From Rhodospirillales bacterium (lineage in GTDB: Bacteria > Pseudomonadota > Alphaproteobacteria > Rhodospirillales > UBA2165): a stretch of 64,000 nucleotides of DNA. The translations under genes and the position numbers were made by a program. Each line of letters starts with the position of its first letter. The stretch's first letter is position 1. The stretch is from NCBI GenBank assembly GCA_022823235.1, contig JAJDXO010000042.1, forward strand, positions 1 through 64,000. The letters are read 5' to 3'. A model generated the notes under the pieces. That model ran no database searches. It was not told the DNA's origin and was given only the letters and a program-made list of their open reading frames with translations. Below, piece after piece: positions 9,025-17,034 of the stretch.

Positions 9025-11895
9025 ATGTCCACATCTCCCGTGAGCGGCGATCGCCCCATCGACCTTTCTCCTTCCCCGGGGGATCGGGTGGAGACCACGA
9101 CCTGCTACATGTGCGCCTGCCGCTGCGGGATCAAGGTTCACCTGACCGACGGCACCATCCGCTACATCGAGGGCAACCGGGATCATCCGGTGAACAAGGG
9201 AGTGCTCTGCGCCAAGGGATCCGCGGGCATCATGCAGCACAACTCGCCGGCGCGGCTGACCAAGCCGCTGAGACGGGTCGGTGAACGGGGCGCCGGCGAG
9301 TTTCGGGAAATCGAGTGGAGCGAGGCCCTCGATATCGCGACCGCCTGGTTGGCGCGGGTCAGGGCGACCGATCCCAAGCGGCTTGCATTTTTCACCGGCC
9401 GGGACCAGAGCCAGGCGCTGACCAGCTGGTGGTCCCAGCAATTCGGCACGCCCAACTATGCCGCCCATGGCGGGTTCTGTTCGGTCAACATGGCGACGGC
9501 GGGAATCTACACCTTCGGCAGCGCGTTCTGGGAGTTCTCCGAGCCCGACTGGGAGCGGACGAAATACCTGTTGATGTTCGGTGTCGCCGAGGATCACGAC
9601 AGCAATCCCATCAAGATGGGACTGAGCCATCTGAAGGAACGCGGCGCCAAATTCGTCTCGGTGAATCCCATCCGCACCGGTTATTCGGCGGTCGCCGACG
9701 AATGGCTGGGGATTACGCCCGGCACCGACGGCCTGTTCGTGATGGCGCTGATCCATGAGCTGCTGCGGGCCGGCAAGGTCGATGCCGGGTACCTTGTCCG
9801 CTACACCAACGCGCCCTATCTGGTGATCGATGCGGCGGGCGAGGCCGGCGACGGTCTATTCGCCCGGGACGAGGAGGGCCGGGAACTGATCTGGGACCGG
9901 AAATCCGACGCGCCGCGCCCGTTCATCGATCCTGACGTGGAACCCGCCCTGCGGGGCGAGGTGGAACTCCCGGATGGGCGCAAGGCCAGGCCTGTGTTTC
10001 ATCTCCTTGCCGAACGCTATCTGCATCTGGACTACAGCCCGGCCGTCGTCGCCTACCAGACCGGTATCGCCGAAGACGTCATCAAGCGGATCGCCGCCGA
10101 ACTGGCCGAGGCCGCCTTCGAGCAGGAGTTGGCCGTCGATCAGCCCTGGACCGACTGGCGGGGCGTTCGCCACGAGAAGATGATCGGGCGGCCGGTCAGC
10201 ATGCACGGGATGCGGGGCATCTCCGCCCATTCCAACGGATTTCAAACCTGCCGCGCCATCCACCTGTTGCAAATCCTGTTGGGCAGCATCGATGCGCCGG
10301 GCGGCCTGCGCTACAAGCCGCCCTATCCGAAGGGGTTCGATTCGCTGCCCCGGCCGACCGGCCGTCCCGGCGACGTCAATCCCAACCTGCCGCTTCCGGG
10401 ACCGCATCTGGGCTTTCCCCAGGGGCCCGAGGACCTGCTGGTGGACGAGGACGGCACGGCCATGCGGATCGACAAGGCGTTCTCGTGGGAGGCGCCCCTG
10501 TCGGCGCACGGGCTGATGCACATGGTTATCGGCAATGCCTGGCGGGGCGATCCGTACCCCATCGAAGTGCTGTTCATGTACATGGCCAACATGGCGTGGA
10601 ACTCGGCCATGAACACCTCGAAGACCCTGGAGATGCTCACCGACAGGGACGAGGCGGGCGGCGGATACAAAATCCCCTACATCATCTACTCGGACGCCTA
10701 CTACTCGGAAACCGTGGCCTATGCGGACCTTGTCCTCCCGGACACCACCTACCTCGAGCGCTGGGATTGCATCTCGCTTCTCGACCGGCCGATCAGCGAC
10801 GCTGACGGGGCATCCGACGCCATCCGCCACCCGGTAGTCGAGCCCGACCGGGACGTGCGGCCGTTCCAGGACGTGCTCATCGACCTGGGCGCCCGGCTGG
10901 GTCTGCCGGGATTCATCAAGGAAATGGGCCGTCCGGCCTATCCGGGCGGCTATTCGGACTATATCGCCAACCATGAACGCCAACCGGGGGTCGGCCCGCT
11001 GGCCGGCTGGCGGGGCGCGGACGGCTCGGAGACCGGGAAGGGCGCGCCCAACCCGGGCCAATTGGACAAATATATAGAGAACGGCTGCTACTGGCGGGAG
11101 GAGCTTGCCGACGAGCACAAGTTCTTCCGCAACGTCAACCGCGGCTATCTCGCCTATGCCCAGGGAAAGGGCTTCGTGAAGACCACCGATCCGGTAATCA
11201 GCCAGCTCTACAGCGAGCCGTTGCAGAAGTTCCGGCTCGCCGCCCGGGGCCACGGGGACAGCGTCCCGCCCGAGAGCGAGCGGAACCGTATCGAGACCTA
11301 CTTCGATCCGCTGCCGTTCTGGTATCAGCCGCTGGACGAGGCGGCAGCCGGCCCGGAAACCTATACCCTGCACGCGGTCACCCAGCGTCCCATGGCCATG
11401 TACCATTCCTGGGGCACCCAGAATGCCTGGCTGCGGCAAATTCATGGATCCAATCGGCTCTATGTTCCCGAACCCGTCGCCAAACAGGCGGGCCTCGAAG
11501 ACGACGACTGGGTGTGGGCCGAGAGCCGGTCCGGGCGCATCAAGGCGCAGGTAAAGGTGATGGCCGGGGTCAACGCCCGGACGGTGTGGACCTGGAACGC
11601 CATCGGTAAACGCGCCGGTGCCTGGAACATCGATCCCGCTGCCGCCGACATCACCCAGGGGTTCCTGCTCAACCACCTGATCGACGAACTGCTGCCGGAA
11701 CAGGACGGCGGCCGGCGTTACACCAATTCCGATCCCATCACCGGCCAGGCGGCATGGTACGACCTGAAAATCCGCATCGAGAAGGCGGCGGCCGAAGACG
11801 GGCGGACGGCGCCGCAGTTCGATGAGTTCTCGAAACCTACCGGTCTCGTCAATCGGCCCGATATTCTCCGCTATGCCGGCGGGCGGCGGCCATGA
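9025..11895 (+). CDS. soeA: molybdopterin oxidoreductase, probable sulfite dehydrogenase subunit SoeA
   Basis: This is the catalytic subunit of a DMSO-reductase-family enzyme. The 956-residue protein opens with a 4Fe-4S site (Cys at about 27, 30, 34 and 62), then the bis-MGD domain with HGGFCSVN (Cys152 as possible Mo ligand), and the C-terminal MGD-binding fold. There is no twin-arginine signal, so the enzyme should be cytoplasmic, which matches SoeA of the SoeABC sulfite:quinone enzyme known from Allochromatium and Ruegeria. Exported Psr/Phs-type reductases would carry a Tat signal. Length and partner genes agree with SoeA, but substrate cannot be proved from sequence. It overlaps soeB by 4 bp. 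Confidence 0.8.
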   Translation: MSTSPVSGDRPIDLSPSPGDRVETTTCYMCACRCGIKVHLTDGTIRYIEGNRDHPVNKGVLCAKGSAGIMQHNSPARLTKPLRRVGERGAGEFREIEWSEALDIATAWLARVRATDPKRLAFFTGRDQSQALTSWWSQQFGTPNYAAHGGFCSVNMATAGIYTFGSAFWEFSEPDWERTKYLLMFGVAEDHDSNPIKMGLSHLKERGAKFVSVNPIRTGYSAVADEWLGITPGTDGLFVMALIHELLRAGKVDAGYLVRYTNAPYLVIDAAGEAGDGLFARDEEGRELIWDRKSDAPRPFIDPDVEPALRGEVELPDGRKARPVFHLLAERYLHLDYSPAVVAYQTGIAEDVIKRIAAELAEAAFEQELAVDQPWTDWRGVRHEKMIGRPVSMHGMRGISAHSNGFQTCRAIHLLQILLGSIDAPGGLRYKPPYPKGFDSLPRPTGRPGDVNPNLPLPGPHLGFPQGPEDLLVDEDGTAMRIDKAFSWEAPLSAHGLMHMVIGNAWRGDPYPIEVLFMYMANMAWNSAMNTSKTLEMLTDRDEAGGGYKIPYIIYSDAYYSETVAYADLVLPDTTYLERWDCISLLDRPISDADGASDAIRHPVVEPDRDVRPFQDVLIDLGARLGLPGFIKEMGRPAYPGGYSDYIANHERQPGVGPLAGWRGADGSETGKGAPNPGQLDKYIENGCYWREELADEHKFFRNVNRGYLAYAQGKGFVKTTDPVISQLYSEPLQKFRLAARGHGDSVPPESERNRIETYFDPLPFWYQPLDEAAAGPETYTLHAVTQRPMAMYHSWGTQNAWLRQIHGSNRLYVPEPVAKQAGLEDDDWVWAESRSGRIKAQVKVMAGVNARTVWTWNAIGKRAGAWNIDPAAADITQGFLLNHLIDELLPEQDGGRRYTNSDPITGQAAWYDLKIRIEKAAAEDGRTAPQFDEFSKPTGLVNRPDILRYAGGRRP

Positions 11896-12635
11896 CCAGC
11901 CTGCCCGCGCAACCGACGCCCAAGCGCCTTGGCCTGGTGATCGATCTCGATACCTGCGTCGGCTGTCACGCCTGCGCGGTCAACTGCAAGGAGTGGAACA
12001 CGGGCGGTTATCACGCGCCGCTCACCGATTTCGACCCTTACGGCGCGGCGCCGGACGGGGTGTGGTTCAACCGGATTCATTCCTATGAGGCGGGCACGGG
12101 CGCCGATGCGAGGGTGGTGAATTTTCCCAAGTCCTGCCTCCACTGCGACAACGCGCCCTGCGTCACCGTCTGTCCCACGGGCGCCTCGTACAAACGGGGG
12201 TCCGACGGGATCGTCCTGGTCGAGGAGGACAAGTGTATCGGCTGCAAGCTGTGTTCCTGGGCCTGCCCCTATGGCGCGCGGGAGTTCGATACGGATGCGG
12301 GCGTGATGAAGAAGTGCACGCTGTGTATCGACCGGATTTACAACGAGAACCTGGAGGAGGTCGACCGGGTGCCGGCCTGTGTCGCCACCTGTCCCGCGTC
12401 CGCGCGCCACTTCGGGGATTTGGGCGATCCGGACTCGAGCGTTTCAAGACTTGTCGCCGACCGCGGCGGTTACGATCTGATGCCGGAGATGGAGTGCGCG
12501 CCGACCAACAAGTATTTGCCGGTCCGCGAGAAGACGGCGGGAGCGGGCGCCACGCTTCCTCTCGAGGACGCCAGCCCCGAAGGCGGGTTTCTGGGCTGGG
12601 TGGACAGGCTGCTGTCGGACACCTCCGCCGCCTGA
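11892..12635 (+). CDS. soeB: ferredoxin-like electron-transfer subunit SoeB
   Basis: This 247-residue iron-sulfur subunit carries electrons from the molybdenum site to the membrane subunit. Four cysteine groups are visible: CVGCHACAVNC (about 22-32), CLHCDNAPCVTVC, CIGCKLCSWAC, and the CTLC/CVATC pair, enough for four 4Fe-4S clusters as in DmsB/PsrB/SoeB proteins. The start overlaps the soeA stop (ATGA), and the soeC start is 2 bp after its own stop, so the three genes form one translationally coupled operon. Confidence 0.85.
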   Translation: MTSLPAQPTPKRLGLVIDLDTCVGCHACAVNCKEWNTGGYHAPLTDFDPYGAAPDGVWFNRIHSYEAGTGADARVVNFPKSCLHCDNAPCVTVCPTGASYKRGSDGIVLVEEDKCIGCKLCSWACPYGAREFDTDAGVMKKCTLCIDRIYNENLEEVDRVPACVATCPASARHFGDLGDPDSSVSRLVADRGGYDLMPEMECAPTNKYLPVREKTAGAGATLPLEDASPEGGFLGWVDRLLSDTSAA

Positions 12636-12637
12636 CC

Positions 12638-13585
12638 ATGCACCCCGCTTATTCCATCATCTTCTTTACCACCGCGTCCGGCCTGGGCTACGGGCTGCTG
12701 GCGGTCGCGGCGGTCTTCGTCGGAACGGGCTGGCTTCCTGCGGCGCGCGAACTGGGTGCGATCATCATTCTCGTCGGCGTCGTGCTGGTCACGGCCGGAC
12801 TGTTGTCGTCGACGTTTCACCTGGGACACCCCGAGCGCGCCTGGCGGGCGCTGACCCAATTCCGCTCGTCCTGGCTGTCCCGCGAGGGCGTCGCCGCGGT
12901 GCTCGCCTATGTGCCGATTGCCGGCCTGGCCTGGGGCTGGGTCTGGCTGGGAGACGTGGCGGGGGCCTGGCTGCTGGCCGCGTGGCTGACGCCGGTGCTG
13001 GCGGCGGTCACGGTCTACTGCACCGGCATGATCTATGCATCGCTCAAGGCGATCCCCAGATGGCACCACCCCCTGGTGCCATGGCTCTATGTCGCGCTCG
13101 GCCTGGCCACCGGTGCGGTGGGGTTTCATCTCGTTGTCGCCATGTTCGGGGCGGCAAATTTTCGGAGCGCCGGGGTCGCCATCGTGAGCCTGCTCGCGGC
13201 GGCCGTGCTGAAGATCGGATACTGGCGGTCGATCGACACGGCCGACCCCGTGGCAACGGCCGAGACGGCGACCGGCCTCGGCGGCTTCGGCACCGTCCGG
13301 CCGCTCGATCCGCCCCACACGGCGCCGAACTACCTGCAGAAGGAAATGGGATACCGGGTGGCCCGCAAACACGCCCTGAAATTGAGAAAAATCACCCTGG
13401 TGACCCTGTTTGCGATTCCGCTGATCGGCGTGGCCCTGTCGGTATTCGCCGGTTTCTTTCTTGGCGCCGCGCTCGCCGTGATCGCCGCGCTGAGCGTGGG
13501 GCTGGGAATTCTGATCGAGCGCTGGCTGTTTTTTGCCGAAGCCGTGCACGTGGTGACGCTCTATTACGGCGAAAAGGCCGCGTAA
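12638..13585 (+). CDS. soeC: DmsC/NrfD-type membrane anchor subunit SoeC
   Basis: This is the membrane subunit that should pass electrons to the quinone pool. The 315-residue protein has about eight hydrophobic helices and resembles the DmsC family (N-terminal HPAYSIIFFTTASGLGYGLL, then TFHLGHPERAWRAL near residue 60, a conserved anchor signature). A longer frame runs upstream through soeB, but only the part from ATG 12638 has membrane-protein character. Its 3' end faces the next gene with only 12 bp between them, so transcription is convergent. Confidence 0.82.
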   Translation: MHPAYSIIFFTTASGLGYGLLAVAAVFVGTGWLPAARELGAIIILVGVVLVTAGLLSSTFHLGHPERAWRALTQFRSSWLSREGVAAVLAYVPIAGLAWGWVWLGDVAGAWLLAAWLTPVLAAVTVYCTGMIYASLKAIPRWHHPLVPWLYVALGLATGAVGFHLVVAMFGAANFRSAGVAIVSLLAAAVLKIGYWRSIDTADPVATAETATGLGGFGTVRPLDPPHTAPNYLQKEMGYRVARKHALKLRKITLVTLFAIPLIGVALSVFAGFFLGAALAVIAALSVGLGILIERWLFFAEAVHVVTLYYGEKAA

Positions 13586-13597
13586 TCCAAATTTCCC

Positions 13598-14572
13598 TTA
13601 GTCTTCGGCCGCCTTGGGCATCAGGTCCATGTGGCGCAGGAGCGCGACGAACGTCGCCAGCTTTTCGCGCCGGTAGGCATCCGTATCCATCTTGCTGAAA
13701 TCGTAAAACCCCTTGCCGGTCTTGAGCCCGAGATCGCCCCGCTCCATCATGTCGTCGACGATCTTGGGGGTCTGGAAGCGCGGGTCGAGCGCATCCCGGA
13801 GATAGCGGTTGGCGTGGTAGAGAATGTCGACCCCGCCCCAATCGGTGAACTCCACCAGCCCCATGGTCGCGTAGCGGATGCCGAACCCGGCGGTCACCGC
13901 CCGGTCGATGTCTTCCGCGGTGGCGACCCCTTCCTCGACCATGCGGCATGCCTCGCTCATCGCCACGGACTGGAGCCGGGGGACGATGTAGCCGGGAGAC
14001 GCCTTGCATCTTACGGGGACCTTGCCGATGGACGTCAGCAGGTCCATGAACGCCGTCAGTTTGCCCTCGTCGGTGCGGGATGACGGGCTGACCTCGACCA
14101 GGGGAATGAGGTAGGCCGGGTTGAGAAAATGGGCATTGAGAAAGTTTTCCGGCCGTGCGCTGAAGCCGGCGAGGGTTTCCGACAGCATGGTCGACGTGGT
14201 CGAGGCGATCACGGCCTCGGGCCCGGCGAGGGCGCTGGCGCGGGCGATCGCGTCCCGTTTGACGTCCAGCATCTCGGTCACGCCTTCGAAAATGTAGCGG
14301 GCGCCGCCGAGGATGTCCCCGGCCTCGCCGATCCCGGCGCCTCGGATGCGCGAGAGCGTGCTCTCGATTTGCCCGCCGCCGGCGGCCCCCAGGCTCTTGA
14401 GGAAGGCGAGATTTTCCTCGATTTCCGTTTTGCCCTCGGCAAGCAGCGCGTCCACCTGGTCCGGCGGCCGCTCCTTGAAGTCGAGAATGGTCACCGGGTG
14501 TCCGGCGAATGCGAACACCTGGGCGATGCCGCGGCCCATGCGGCCGGCGCCGAGGGCGACGATTTCGGTCAT
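13598..14572 (-). CDS. 3-hydroxyacyl-CoA dehydrogenase family protein
   Basis: This is an NAD-dependent dehydrogenase of the HAD family, which oxidises a 3-hydroxyacyl-CoA or a related hydroxy acid. The 324-residue protein has an N-terminal Rossmann fold (GAGRMGRGIAQVFA, about residues 8-21), then TTSTMLSET and the family segment ENFLNAHFLNPAYLIPLVEV, and the C-terminal dimerisation domain with GFGIRYATMG and LKTGKGFYDF. Its start overlaps the preceding dehydrogenase by 4 bp, so it is the last gene of a three-gene operon. The family signature HFxNP is intact. The actual substrate is not known; a small hydroxy-acid is possible given the neighbours. Confidence 0.8.
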   Translation of the reverse strand: MTEIVALGAGRMGRGIAQVFAFAGHPVTILDFKERPPDQVDALLAEGKTEIEENLAFLKSLGAAGGGQIESTLSRIRGAGIGEAGDILGGARYIFEGVTEMLDVKRDAIARASALAGPEAVIASTTSTMLSETLAGFSARPENFLNAHFLNPAYLIPLVEVSPSSRTDEGKLTAFMDLLTSIGKVPVRCKASPGYIVPRLQSVAMSEACRMVEEGVATAEDIDRAVTAGFGIRYATMGLVEFTDWGGVDILYHANRYLRDALDPRFQTPKIVDDMMERGDLGLKTGKGFYDFSKMDTDAYRREKLATFVALLRHMDLMPKAAED

Positions 14573-15654
14573 GCGGGAATGCCGTCCCGGAGCAGGGATC
14601 TCAGCTCGTCCGGCGTCCGCCCGGCGAGACCCAGGCTCTCCATGGTCCGGCCGGTCGAGCGCATATCCTCACCGGTAATCCCGGCGCCGATTGCCAGAAA
14701 CCCGTTGATCAGCGGCAGGTCCGCCCCGATCCAGTCGCCGAGCGAGGCCATGAACGACAGACCGAGATGGGTATCCTCCCGCATGTAGCGATGGTTCAGC
14801 AGGTCGATATTCTCCCGCCAGTCGCCGCTGTCGGTCAGGCGCTCGTGCGACGAGTCGCCGTACATCCACTCTTCCTTGTCGTCGTCATAATGGTCGGCCA
14901 GCGGAAAATGAGGGGCGCCGTAGCCGAGCGCCTCGCGCAACTTGATCCGCTCGCCGTCGAGGGCGTCGGTGACCCGGCGGGTCGACGGCTGGGTGCCCTC
15001 GTTGTGGATGTCCCAGGCCTCGAAATGCTCGAGCGGACCCGCATTCATGACGATCAGCGGCGGATGAATGATCGGACCGGCATTCATCAGCGCGCCGTCC
15101 AGCGCGTCCCGCAGCCCCTCCACCGGATAGGCCTCGGCCAGCACGTCGAGGGCCCGGCCGGTCTCCTTGGCCGGGAACACGCCGGTCGGCAGCCGGGTCG
15201 CGTAGACGCTGATCCGCACGTGCGCATCCGCCTGCTTGCGGGCCAGATAGGGAAGCGTCCCGGTCTCGGCGAAAACCACGTCGGCGGCGTTGCCGGCCTC
15301 CCGCATGGCGCGGGCGAAGATGTAGCTGCCGAAGGTTCCGGGCGGCAAATAGACCACCTGACCGTCCGCGAAATGAGGCGCCATGACCTTCGAGAGGTCT
15401 TCGTGGGTGGTGCACGGCAGCGGGATCACCACCAGTTCCGCGCCGGCCATGGCCTCACCGAGATCGTCCGTCGCCAGCGACAGGGCGACGTCCCGGGTTC
15501 CCTCATGGTCGGTGAGGGTGATGGCGCCGGTCTCGCGGACCGGGGCGAGGGCCGCCCCGTCCCGGCGCCAGAGCCGTACGTCGTGGCCCTGCTCGGTCAG
15601 GTGAGCGGCGGCGGCATAGCAGCCGTGTCCGCCGCCGATGACGGCGATTTCCAT
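14569..15654 (-). CDS. NAD/NADP octopine/nopaline dehydrogenase family protein
   Basis: Members of this family reductively join an amino compound to a 2-oxo acid or cleave the resulting opine oxidatively. The 361-residue protein has the N-terminal nucleotide-binding motif (IGGGHGCYAAAAHLTEQG) and the opine-dehydrogenase C-terminal domain with the NAGPIIHPP-L-NAG segment (about residues 200-216), whose His is the likely catalytic residue. It sits between a cupin gene (adjacent, no gap) and a hydroxyacyl-CoA dehydrogenase (4-bp overlap), which suggests a catabolic cassette. Which opine or related compound it uses cannot be read from the sequence. Confidence 0.75.
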   Translation of the reverse strand: MEIAVIGGGHGCYAAAAHLTEQGHDVRLWRRDGAALAPVRETGAITLTDHEGTRDVALSLATDDLGEAMAGAELVVIPLPCTTHEDLSKVMAPHFADGQVVYLPPGTFGSYIFARAMREAGNAADVVFAETGTLPYLARKQADAHVRISVYATRLPTGVFPAKETGRALDVLAEAYPVEGLRDALDGALMNAGPIIHPPLIVMNAGPLEHFEAWDIHNEGTQPSTRRVTDALDGERIKLREALGYGAPHFPLADHYDDDKEEWMYGDSSHERLTDSGDWRENIDLLNHRYMREDTHLGLSFMASLGDWIGADLPLINGFLAIGAGITGEDMRSTGRTMESLGLAGRTPDELRSLLRDGIPA

Positions 15655-16173
15655 CTAGCCGTCCTCTTCCGCCGCGCGGGGGGAATTGGCGACCCGCTCG
15701 CCCAGCGGTTCGCCGGCCTTGTTGTAGTACTGGTGATTTCCGGGTTCCTTGACCAGCGCGAGGTCGTCGTCCGGGTAGGTCACCGTATCGTGGGGGACCC
15801 GGTTTCCCACCTCCAGAACCACGGCCGGGGCGTCGGCGCGGTTGCAAAACATGTGCCCATCCGGCTTGCCGGCGGGAAAGCCCGCGGCCATGCCCGGCGT
15901 CAGGACCTGCTCGCCCGCGTCGCTGACCACCGTCACCTCGCCTTCGAGAACGTAGATGAATTCATCCTCTTCGGCGTGCCAGTGGCGGAGCGCGGAGGCC
16001 GCGCCCGGCGGCAGGGTGGTCAGGTTGACGCCGAATTTCGTCAGCCCGGCGGCATCCCCCAGGCGTTTCTTGATCCGCGCCTCGGACGCGCCCTTGAGCG
16101 CGTCCGGGTAGAAGGTGCCGGCGTGTTCCTCGACGTCGGCCAGATCGATCGCCGGCAGCCGGTATTTCCCCAT
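15655..16173 (-). CDS. cupin-domain protein
   Basis: A single-domain cupin of about 172 residues. The metal-binding motif is clear: RHWHAEEDEFIYVLEGEV (two His and a Glu of cupin motif 1), followed by motif 2 around PAGKPDGHMFCNR. Cupins of this type can be dioxygenases, isomerases or sugar/lactone-binding proteins, so no reaction is assigned. Longer frames exist, but ATG 16173 has GGGGAGG 8 nt upstream and begins just before the conserved part. It is the first gene of the operon with the opine-dehydrogenase-like and HAD-family genes. Confidence 0.72.
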   Translation of the reverse strand: MGKYRLPAIDLADVEEHAGTFYPDALKGASEARIKKRLGDAAGLTKFGVNLTTLPPGAASALRHWHAEEDEFIYVLEGEVTVVSDAGEQVLTPGMAAGFPAGKPDGHMFCNRADAPAVVLEVGNRVPHDTVTYPDDDLALVKEPGNHQYYNKAGEPLGERVANSPRAAEEDG

Positions 16174-16346
16174 CGTCATCGCCTCCCCGAAAATTTCTCG
16201 GCCCATATCATCACAGCGGAAGCGGCGTGGCGAGCCTCGAGCGGACCCGTTCCCCCCGGCGCTGTATTGGGCGCGAGCCATGCACCAAACGCATAGCTCT
16301 AAGTCGTTGAAAAATCATGATTTCCGATTCCGGCCGTTTCGCGGGA

Positions 16347-16383
16347 ATGGACATTCATGGACATTAATGGACATTTATTGACA
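16347..16383. repeat. 10-bp tandem repeat (ATGGACATTN)
   Basis: Three consecutive units ATGGACATT plus one variable base (C, A, T) begin at 16347, 16357 and 16367, followed by a decayed fourth unit ATTGACA at 16377. The 10-bp period is close to one helical turn, so a protein could bind all copies on one face. It lies directly before the palindrome at 16391. Confidence 0.6.
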
Positions 16384-16390
16384 CCCATTC

Positions 16391-16404
16391 GGGAGGTACC
16401 TCCC
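16391..16404. promoter_or_regulatory. 14-bp perfect palindrome, possible operator or recombination site
   Basis: GGGAGGTACCTCCC is a perfect inverted repeat without spacer, 7 bp after the tandem repeat. A dimeric regulator or recombinase site is plausible. There is no direct evidence of function, and no second copy at the other island end was found by eye. Confidence 0.4.
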
Positions 16405-16593
16405 ATTTGGCACGTACAAACTTGCATAGCTCCCCTCCAGACGTAAAACGCCGCCCCGGCGAGGGAGCGGCCATCGCCTATTCATTTAGCCCGTACGCGG
16501 GTGGAGGCAAGGGGGAATGTCTCAGCTTGACACAAAGCTGCTGTTAGAGTTGTCTCGCGTTTGTTCGACTATTGGTGTTCGGGAGTTGACAAG

Positions 16594-17034
16594 GTGTCTA
16601 AGCGTCAAGGGAACGATCCCAAGCGCAGACTCATTCCAAGACACAAGATAGGCGCGGATATCGTGCGCCGACTCTTGGACGAAGCATGCTATACTGGCAG
16701 TGCGCTCCACAAACGGGTCGCCGCAGACTACGGCTTTCATCCTCCGGCGAACCCACGACCGAACAAGTCACTGTGCGACGGCAGCGGACGGACCGTGCGG
16801 CTGGCGGAGGCGAGGGCTCTTTTCCGTGAAGGCGTCGAACGAGGCATGATCAGCAGCATTGGCCATGGCGGACTTCCGAAGTATGTTTGGGCTGTGGATT
16901 CTGACGGTCGCGTTTACGAGGCCAAGCTTGAGCAGGGTAGCTACAACTATCACGGCTACGAGTTGGGCGAGGACGAAGATAGCATGCGGCGGCTGGTCGT
17001 AGAAGAGTGGCAGTTACGATGGCAGGCGAGCTAA
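16594..17034 (+). CDS. uncharacterised basic protein, first gene of island cassette
   Basis: A 146-residue protein that I do not recognise. The N-terminus is basic (VSKRQGNDPKRRLIPRHK), followed by a helical segment (ADIVRRLLDEACYTGSALHKRV), a polar linker and a C-terminal part with several aromatic residues (KYVWAVDSDGRVYEAK) that looks like a small beta sheet. The start is taken as GTG at 16594 because GGGAG lies 8 nt upstream; a TTG at 16561 is also possible. Its end overlaps the next gene, so the two are probably co-translated. The basic N-terminus and helices would fit nucleic-acid binding, but this is only a guess. Confidence 0.6.
   Translation: MSKRQGNDPKRRLIPRHKIGADIVRRLLDEACYTGSALHKRVAADYGFHPPANPRPNKSLCDGSGRTVRLAEARALFREGVERGMISSIGHGGLPKYVWAVDSDGRVYEAKLEQGSYNYHGYELGEDEDSMRRLVVEEWQLRWQAS

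Larger units (their letters stand above)
16174..16593. other. intergenic region at the left edge of the accessory island
   Basis: About 420 bp without a gene. It separates the divergent cupin operon from the island genes. It contains a 12-bp palindrome AAATCATGATTT (16312-16323), a 10-bp tandem repeat (16347-16383) and a 14-bp perfect palindrome (16391-16404), given separately. A TTGACA at about 16528 could be a -35 box for the next gene, but no matching -10 box is evident. The cluster of repeats would fit a regulatory region or a recombination junction. Confidence 0.4.

Noticed and set aside
16299..16323. Similarity of TCTAAGTCGTTGA here to TCTAAGTCATTGA at about 41315 as possible att sites
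   Set aside because: Only 12 of 13 bases match over a short stretch, the second copy is 25 kb away inside the ccrM promoter, and no mobile element spans the interval.
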